A DNA stretch of 12,976 nucleotides from Stephanodiscus triporus (taxonomy: Eukaryota; Bacillariophyta; Thalassiosirophyceae; Thalassiosirales; Thalassiosiraceae), in the NCBI GenBank assembly GCA_036939755.1, contig JALLAZ010000946.1:1-12976 (forward strand), in the 5' to 3' direction. Positions 7,115-12,976 of this stretch are shown here, piece after piece. The position numbers were made by a program, and so were the translations under genes. The notes below the pieces were generated by a model that saw only the letters and a list, made by a program, of their open reading frames with translations, had not been told where the DNA came from and searched no databases. Numbering within the stretch: position 1 is the first letter of the stretch; every line of letters begins with the position of its first letter.

Positions 7115-10100
7115 ATGGACGACGTCGTCCTACTCGGCCCGGACCTTGACAAGACCCGATCCAAGAGCGACAAGAAGCTGTACCGCCACGTGACGCTGAA
7201 CAACGGACTCAAATGCGTGCTGATTTGCGATACCGCGGCGATGAGACAGCGCAAGTCGCTCATGGGCCGCCGTGTCTCGACCGGCGACGAGAGCGAGGAG
7301 GACGGCGGGGAGGAAGACGAAAGTGAGGACGACGACAGCGATGACGACGACGGACTGCGCAAGGCGGCCACTGCCCTCCTCGTTAACGTCGGCTCGTACC
7401 ACGACCCCCCCTACCTCCAAGGGTTGTCTCATTTCCTCGAGCACATGCTCTTCCTTGGCACGGAGGATTATCCGGAGGAGAACGCGTACGACAAATTCCT
7501 ATCGAGTCACGGCGGGGACGACAATGCCTACACGGGTGGGTTGTGCTCGTTGGTTGTAAATTCTGCACTTTCGCCTCGCTGATGCAACATCCCCTCGTTT
7601 TTTTCTCCTCTCGACGGATGCGACGTAATTTCGCAGACATGGAACACACGCTGTACCATTATTGCATACCCCAGGACTCCGAAAAGAACGTGTGGAAGGC
7701 CATGGAGATGTTCAGCTCTTTCTTTAAGTGTCCGCTCCTAAGCGGGGCGTCGATGGGTAGAGAATTGAACGCGGTAGAAAGTGAATTCGAATTGAACAGG
7801 AAGGACGATGACAACAGGAGAAGTCAGCTGATGTCGTACACGTGCGGGATGCACGGGGATGCGCCCATCATGGGGAGGGAGTGGCATCCGGCGAGGAATG
7901 ACGATAGAGATGGAAGGAGGCCCGAGGCGACGGGAGTGGGAGCGGGAGCGGGAGAGGGGTGTATTGCGACCGAGCAGGCATTTCATCCGTTTGCCAAGGT
8001 ATGTCGATACATTGTCGTACTCATTGATACTATCATTCGTACTATTCTTATGGACAGATTTATTCCTCGTACATTTCTCTAATCTTCTTTTTCATTTCCT
8101 AATTTCTCGCCAACACTCGAATAAGTTTCCTTGGGGAAATATGGAATCGCTTAAAACTGAGCCAGAATCGTCCGGCATCGATGTCATGAATGAGCTACGA
8201 AAACACTACCATACTCATTATTTTGCGCGCAACATGAGGCTCGTGGTTATGGCGGGATACGACCTCGATGAGATCCAGCGTCGCGTGGTGGAGCACTTCT
8301 GCGATGTCCCCACCGCTCCTCGAATTCACATTGATGTTGCAAATGACAGCGTTGAAAGCAAAAGAAGGGTTCACAGTGGTTGCGGTGGTGATGACATTGT
8401 GATTACCAATCTACGTCCGTACGGACTTCCCTTCAATGCGAGCTCCGTCGCGAAAGTGTTTCGAATTGTTCCGGTTCGGAATCATCACCTGCTCACGATC
8501 ACCTGGCAGTGCCCGTCCATTTCGCCGCACTGGCGGACCAAGCCCTGCGACTACCTCGCGCATTTGCTCGGACATGAGGCGTCGGGATCGATACTGTCGG
8601 TGTTAAAGGGGCGCGGTTGGGCGACGTCCCTCTCAGCGGGGACCGGAGAGGATGGGCTGGGAGATGCGAGCACACACGCCCTCTTCTCAATCGAAATTTC
8701 GCTGTCAAAACGTGGGATAAAATACTGGGAGGATGTCGTGATGGTAATATTTGCTTACATTGGCATGTTGAAATTTCACTTTATCGAGGGACATTATGGT
8801 AGCGAGAAGACGAAGAAAGAGGGGCTCGCACCCTGGATTTATGAAGAAATGAAAATGATTGCAGATCTTTCCTATCAATTCGCGGACGAGGGGGATGTAG
8901 CTGATATCGTCGAGGAGATCGCCGAGAATATGGCGCCCTGGGCTGAATTACCCGATGAGAGAGTTCTTGATGGGCATGCACTGCTATTTGATGATGAAGT
9001 TGATAACAAAATGGTCAAGCGATTACTGTTTGATTACTTTACACCTGAGAATATCAGAGTGGACTTGATGTCGTCGCTGTTTGAAGGCGATTCTGATGAA
9101 TTGGAAGAAAGTCCTGTTTTACAATGCGAAGAGGAGAAAAAAGTGGACGTATATGATTATGAGGAAAAGGAGACCGGCTATCAACCGACGATTGACCAAG
9201 AGTGTGTGGAGGATGGCGAACTCATCAACAGTGGCGAGGAGCCTCCAATCTTCGACAAGGAACGGGCCGGACCTGCTTCGTTTGAACCAAGATTCGGGAC
9301 AAAGTTTTGGGAGGAGCAGATATCAGAAGATTTAATCCAGCGCTGGGCAGCTGCTGCTATGCCTCGACTTCCCTGTTCCGATGAGTTGGCAATCCATCTA
9401 CCACCCCAAAATACCTATATTTCCACAAAATTTGATCTTCGTCCCGCGGACGATGTCGAACATCCCTTACTGAATTGCTGTCTGAAAGTTTGTGTCACAG
9501 TAGGAAAGAAGAAGCATTATTTTCCCGCAGCTGTCACCAAGTACAAAATTGAGGCGGCAGGTCATCGTCTTTCTCTATCATACGAAGATGAAGGCGAAAA
9601 GTGGCATATGCTGGACAATCACGAATCTTACCGCAAGTACGAAGGTGGCCAAGATTTCCTAGAACCTGGCCATGCGGGGACGTTAGATGGCGGGCTACTG
9701 AAATTTCGAATTACTGCAGTGCCTCGCGATGGGGAAGGAATCGTCTTCAGCTATGGAGACTCTTGTCACGACGAAGATGTAAAAGATGGTGTAGCATTCC
9801 CTCCCGTCCCGCCACCCGTTCCTGCATCCCGCCTTCCGCAACTCATATACGAGAATAACTCTGTCAGGATGTGGCACTTACATGATCGCAAGTTCAAGCG
9901 ACCTATCGCTGATTTACGCATCCGAGTCGAATGTGATGGAATGAATGGCTCGGCACTTAATCAAGCATGCATGGAATTGTTTTGTGCATTATGCGCCGAT
10001 GCATTGACAGAGACTTGTTACCTTGCAAGCGTGTGTGAATTGGGCAGCTCAATCCGTCCTACTGATACTGGATTTTCTATTCGTGTACATGGATTTGATC

Positions 10101-11548
10101 AAAATCTATTGACATTGGCAAAAGAGGTCCTGAGAGTAGTCATGAGTTTTCGAGGAAGAGATGGAGAGCGTGGCTTCCCATCAACAATTAAAAATGACAG
10201 GTTCGATGCTTGTTATGAGCTTCAGATGAGAAGGTATTCAAATGCCGGAATGGATGCTTCATCGTTCTCCACCAGTCTGCGCCTTATGTGTTTGCAGCCA
10301 TCAGTGAAGTCTCCGTTTTCGAAGTTGAAGGCATTCAAGGGGATCACCACCAGTAAATTCATTGAGGTGATGAATAAACTGCTGAAACGACTGTCGGTAG
10401 ATTGTTTTTATCATGGGAATGTTAATCGCAAGGATGCGGATGACGCTGTGGGAGTTGTCTCTGAATCATTGACTCGCCACCACGTTGGGCTGCCGAAGAA
10501 AAAAGATCAAGGCAAATTCGTTCTTAAAGTGAAAAGAACTGTCGACCAACAACAAATAGTCGTTCCAACAATCGACCATAAGGACCCAAATACAGCTGTT
10601 GAGGTCTACTTCCAATTCGAAAAAGATGACAATTCGTCTTATGCCATTCGGAGGCGAGTCATTGCTGACTTATTAGAACAGATATTAGATGAACCACTTT
10701 ACAATCAGATCAGGACAAAGGGTATGTAGAAGGTGACGGATGGTATCGCTTTCGTGAGAAGAATCTAACATGTTTTTCATTCCACTTCCCAAAAGAACAA
10801 TTTGGTTACATTGTTTCGTGTGGTGCCAGATGGACTTGTAAGTCAGATAGGCAGTGCAATATGAGCTGCCCCTTCTGTTGTTTCAACATTTCTAATCTGC
10901 ATTGATACCTTTTTTCCGCCACTCATACTGTCATTACTTGATGTTAGGCGGAGTTCTTGGGATGAGTTTCCAAGTTGTGACGGCTTGCAAAAGTGCAGTA
11001 AGTGTGCCCCCGCCCTGAGTTGATTTGTTATATCGCAGGTCACCGCTCTTATGTTATCTTATGTCTATCTGAAGGATGAAACAAGCGAACGGTTGGACGA
11101 TTTTTTAACGTCGTTCCGATCTGAGCTACTGTCCATGGATGAGCAAACTTTCATGGGGCATCTCGTGGCTCTCGCAATGAACAAGCTCGAAGGCTTTGAG
11201 TCGCTTGAAGAAGAGACAAGTAGCCATTGGTCCGAAATCACAGAACTGTGCCGTTGCGACTTTGATGCGTATAGGAAAGAAGTTCAGTGTCTTAAGACAA
11301 TAACCAAGGAGCAAGTCGTCAACGCATTTGATGAGTGGCTCTACCCATTGTGCAAAGACGGTAAGCCATCAAAACGTCGTCGTGTGGTAATCCAAGTAAT
11401 TGGATCTGGCGACGGTGCCCATTCGTTGGGTCGACCCGTGATAGAGACCGATAGAGCAGGCGACGAAGTCGACCGTCTAGTTGAAAAGTTTCATCATTCA
11501 GTCAAACATGAGACCTGGGGTAGGATTATGTTTGATGCAAAAAAGTGA
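7115..11548 (+). CDS. M16 family metallopeptidase, nardilysin/insulin-degrading-enzyme type, six exons
   Basis: Exons: 7115-7535, 7637-7998, 8126-10721, 10796-10837, 10948-10997, 11039-11548; 3981 bases, 1326 residues. All introns are GT-AG and phases agree. The start is the first Met after an in-frame TAA at 7058. M16 'inverzincin' peptidases cleave peptides inside a closing two-half chamber. Visible: zinc site HFLEH (His106, Glu109, His110), third ligand Glu190 in NAVESEFELN, HPFAKFPWGN around residue 261, LGHEASGSILSVL (409-421), and in the C-terminal half RTKEQFGY with Arg1124 and Tyr1131 spaced as in insulin-degrading enzyme. Residues 58-79 are nearly all Asp/Glu, placed like nardilysin's acidic domain. 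It is longer than the usual 1000-1150 residues because of a Gly/Arg-rich loop (about 215-255) and an insert at about 709-825 between the halves. No signal peptide is seen, so it is probably cytosolic. Expected active. Confidence 0.9.
7286..7351 (+). other. Acidic insert in the catalytic domain
   Basis: This encodes residues 58-79 of the M16 peptidase, almost wholly Asp, Glu, Ser and Gly. It separates the strand LNNGLKCVLICDT from ATALLVNVGSYHDPP, the same place where nardilysin carries its acidic domain, which there affects substrate and polyamine binding. The insert is much shorter than in animal nardilysin. Confidence 0.75.
7536..7636 (+). other. Intron 1 of the M16 peptidase gene (101 bases)
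   Basis: Donor acg g|gtgggt and acceptor cgcag|acatgg. Splicing restores NAYTDMEHT, the substrate-binding segment expected after the first exon. Without splicing the frame stops at 7580-7582. Confidence 0.85.
7999..8125 (+). other. Intron 2 of the M16 peptidase gene (127 bases)
   Basis: Donor gccaag|gtatgt and acceptor aataag|tttcct, phase 0. Splicing yields HPFAKFPWGN, a conserved M16 segment. The intron happens to contain an open frame in another phase, which makes the downstream exon look as if it began earlier. Confidence 0.85.
10722..10795 (+). other. Intron 3 of the M16 peptidase gene (74 bases)
   Basis: Donor acaaag g|gtatgt and acceptor ccaaaag|aacaat. Splicing creates RTKEQFGYIV, a conserved block of the family's C-terminal half; unspliced, the frame ends at a TAG at 10727-10729. 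Confidence 0.85.
10838..10947 (+). other. Intron 4 of the M16 peptidase gene (110 bases)
   Basis: Donor ggactt|gtaagt and acceptor gatgttag|gcggag. It follows a 42-base exon. Splicing gives GARWTCGVLGMSFQV, which aligns with the family's strand after the KEQ[LF]GY block. Confidence 0.75.
10998..11038 (+). other. Intron 5 of the M16 peptidase gene (41 bases, very short)
   Basis: Donor gtgca|gtaagt and acceptor atcgcag|gtcacc, phase 0. Reading through would meet a TGA at 11016-11018, so removal is needed. Forty-one bases is short for a nuclear intron. Confidence 0.65.
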
Positions 11549-11566
11549 TAGGAAGCTTTTTTGCAT
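11535..11566. terminator. Perfect hairpin across the stop codon, between convergent genes
   Basis: The arms atgcaaaaaag (11535-11545) and cttttttgcat (11556-11566) pair over 11 bases with a 10-base loop that contains the TGA of the M16 peptidase gene. The opposing gene's stop codon lies at 11591, so the hairpin sits in the 3' end shared by two convergent transcripts. A role in 3' end formation is inference. Confidence 0.5.
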
Positions 11567-11590
11567 ATCTTTGCTCACAACTCCCATCCC

Positions 11591-11913
11591 TTAAAGATTC
11601 TCTAAAATCTGGCGTTCTCTAGCATGGACATCAGTTTTTGGACCTCCAACTTCGTTGCTGGCAGCAGTGTCTTCTGATCCATGGAGTTGAGGGTTTGTAC
11701 TTGAATTCGACTCAATTACTTGTATCTTAGCTTCTGCCTTTCTGAGATTGATCTTCCAAACTTGATTCCTGAGCTGTTCCTTTTCGTATGGTGCTTGATA
11801 TTGTCGCCTTGGCACGATTAACTCGGGTTGTTCATTAGCGTTGAAGACTTGAACATCATTGTCGATTATTGCACGAACATCGGTTACGATCTTAATTTGT
11901 GAAGAAGGCCCAG
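11591..11913 (-). CDS. 3' exon of an unrecognised minus-strand gene
   Basis: The minus-strand frame is open from an acceptor-like gacaag| at 11914-11916 down to a TAA at 11591-11593, about 107 codons. It reads PSSQIKIVTDVRAIIDNDVQ, then VFNANEQPELIVPRRQYQAP, a Lys/Arg-rich helix (EKEQLRNQVWKINLRKAEAK), and an Asn/Ser/Glu tail ending RERQILENL. There is no ATG in the first half, which supports an internal start by splicing. An alternative acceptor at about 11892 (attaag|atcgta) would begin at IVTDVRA. The phase at 11913 is compatible with the donor at 12658 of the right-edge gene, so the two could be one gene. Product unknown. Confidence 0.4.
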
Positions 11914-12536
11914 CTTGTCACAACATAAGTATTTGAAAAGTAAGTGAAAGAATTGGCGTGCACATTAAGCCCGAAACATGTCTACGTTTATCCTCCTACC
12001 AGCAGATTGCTTTTATCTTGAGTAATCACATGACTGAAATATTGCATAGTAGGGTAGCAATAATGGTTCATTGGCGAGGGTAAGGCAATAGATGTAACGC
12101 GTCATCCACTGATATGGATGGCGACATCCCAACCAAAGGAAACAGTCATGGTCATGACCGGGAGGCCTAACTTCCGACTGTACCTCCACCTCTCTTCGTG
12201 CTGCCGCCTATCGTCTTCCCCAGTTGGTTTTCATGTCGTCACTTGTTAAGACTCCCCCACCTGCCCCCGGCAGTCTTTTCTTGGGTGTAGCAATCCGTCG
12301 CGCGTCGGAGAGGGATCTGACACGCATTCCGAAACCAAATTCGAATATCTGGGAAACCGACGAGTTCGGTAGCAACCCACCATTGGACCTGAGGGAATCT
12401 GTAACATTTCATACACTTACTAGTTACACTACACTAATGTTACAACAAGTATGTTACTGTAGTAATAGATGTGTTACTAGGGATAAAAGAGATGCTATGT
12501 TTCTATGAAAAGATGTGCTTGTTTTGCAATGGTCTC
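11914..12536. other. Intergenic or intronic stretch with gttac-type repeats
   Basis: No strong gene. A minus-strand frame of 34 codons (about 12000-12102, MNHYCYPTMQYF) ends at a donor-like ctg|gtagga and might be a small exon. A + frame from 12224 of 94 codons shows no family resemblance. From about 12410 to 12485 the words gttac and agttac recur, including gttactgtagtaatag, close to gtactgtagtaacag at about 3784. Confidence 0.4.
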
Positions 12537-12976
12537 CTAGTACTCGCTCTCCTTGCTGCTGCTGCCATGCCCATTGCTGTCGTTGCTCACCCTGCTCGCG
12601 CAGCCCGTCGTCTCGCGCATCGCCTTGCGATGGCTTCCGCCCCAGTCGCAGTACTTACGCTTGCGACGAGAACGCGCTCCGGGGCTGGGAGTGCTGCCCT
12701 CCTGGCTGCTGAAGATCTCGAGAGGCTTCTCCGTCTTCGTTTTCTTCGTGGCGGTCTTGCGTTGCTCCACGAGCTTGACCTTCAACTCGACGATGGTATT
12801 AAACTGGCGGTGTTTCACGCCTTTGTACTTGATTGATGGGATGTCCTTCCTTGGGTACGGCGTAACCTTGACGATCACGTCGCCGGTACACTTGTCCTTG
12901 AGGATGATCTCCTGGGGATTTCCCCAGAAGAGGTCTCGAGCGTCGGCCTTGTTCTTGTCCGCAAGGATGGCTTGCG
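12537..12976 (-). CDS. Unrecognised Lys-rich protein, open at the right edge
   Basis: The minus-strand frame is open from the window edge to a TAG at 12537-12539, about 146 codons. It reads QAILADKNKADARDLFWGNP, then DKCTGDVIVKVTPYPRKDIP, SIKYKGVKHRQFNTIVELKV, and a basic stretch (EQRKTATKKTKTEKP, then ARSRRKRKY). The even mix of residues and the Leu/Ala-only look of the opposite frame favour this strand. The basic run suggests a nuclear or nucleic-acid-binding protein, which is inference. A strong donor-like gc|gtaagtac lies on the minus strand with its GT complementing 12657-12658, right after SRRKR, so the coding part may end there and splice to a downstream exon. I cannot name the family. 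Confidence 0.5.
   Translation of the reverse strand, partial: QAILADKNKADARDLFWGNPQEIILKDKCTGDVIVKVTPYPRKDIPSIKYKGVKHRQFNTIVELKVKLVEQRKTATKKTKTEKPLEIFSSQEGSTPSPGARSRRKRKYCDWGGSHRKAMRETTGCASRVSNDSNGHGSSSKESEY

Noticed and set aside
7130..7444. Minus-strand open frame opposite the first peptidase exon
   Set aside because: The plus strand carries the HFLEH zinc motif with correct splicing; the opposite frame is Val/Leu-rich complement of the acidic insert.
7859..8125. Reading the large peptidase exon as starting at an ATG near 7869 in its own frame
   Set aside because: That stretch covers the end of exon 2 in the wrong frame and intron 2; homology to M16 starts at FPWGN (8126) and joins exon 2 at 7998.
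12224..12508. 94-codon + strand frame
   Set aside because: No recognisable motif, mixed with gttac repeats toward the end; not strong enough to call a gene.
12471..12836. + strand frame of 121 codons with Ala/Leu-rich segments resembling a membrane protein
   Set aside because: The Ala/Leu richness is what the complement of Lys/Glu/Arg/Ser codons produces; the minus frame runs open to the edge and looks like real protein.

Overview
The window looks like nuclear DNA of a diatom, probably a centric species. The coding evidence is of four kinds: intron-containing genes with GT-AG introns of about 40-130 bases, a large M16 metallopeptidase gene with eukaryotic architecture, a decayed Ty1/copia element of the type common in diatoms (KQGDCKNAFCQ, TLYGL, RHMEHKENATREW-like blocks), and GC-rich genes with long Asp/Ser/Thr codon repeats separated by AT-rich spacers. 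Bacterial signals (ribosome binding sites, operons) are absent. Everything here comes from reading the sequence; no database search was run.

Layout. 1-503 (+): 3' end of an unrecognised protein with an acidic Ser-rich middle and a conserved-looking C-terminal block. 504-815: AT-rich spacer. 816-1513 (-): a probable PEX22-like peroxin, convergent with the first gene and split over two frames. 1629-1856: a dense cluster of direct and inverted repeats. 1874-3293 (-): coding-like open stretches without a convincing start, either exons of an unknown gene or remains of an element. 3295-3804: AT-rich DNA ending in more of the same ggtaa/ttacc-type sequence. 3805-5675 (+): a broken copia polyprotein (reverse transcriptase, RNase H and tail only). 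5984-6100 (+): a short relic that reads like a Ty3/gypsy-type integrase core. 6101-7114: no gene seen; the last part is the 5' flank of the next gene. 7115-11548 (+): the main gene, six exons, a nardilysin/insulin-degrading-enzyme type M16 peptidase of 1326 residues. 11591-12976 (-): coding exons of an unrecognised gene (or two), convergent with the peptidase and running off the right edge.

How it fits together. The intact functional locus is the M16 peptidase. It keeps the HxxEH zinc site, the distal zinc-binding Glu and the Arg/Tyr pair of the C-terminal half. It carries an acidic insert like that of nardilysin, and an insertion of roughly 115 residues between its two halves whose first part resembles a Tudor-like fold. 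The region from about 1.6 to 6.1 kb is a graveyard of repeats and retroelement pieces between gene-bearing flanks. The PEX22-like and unknown flanking genes have no evident functional link to the peptidase.
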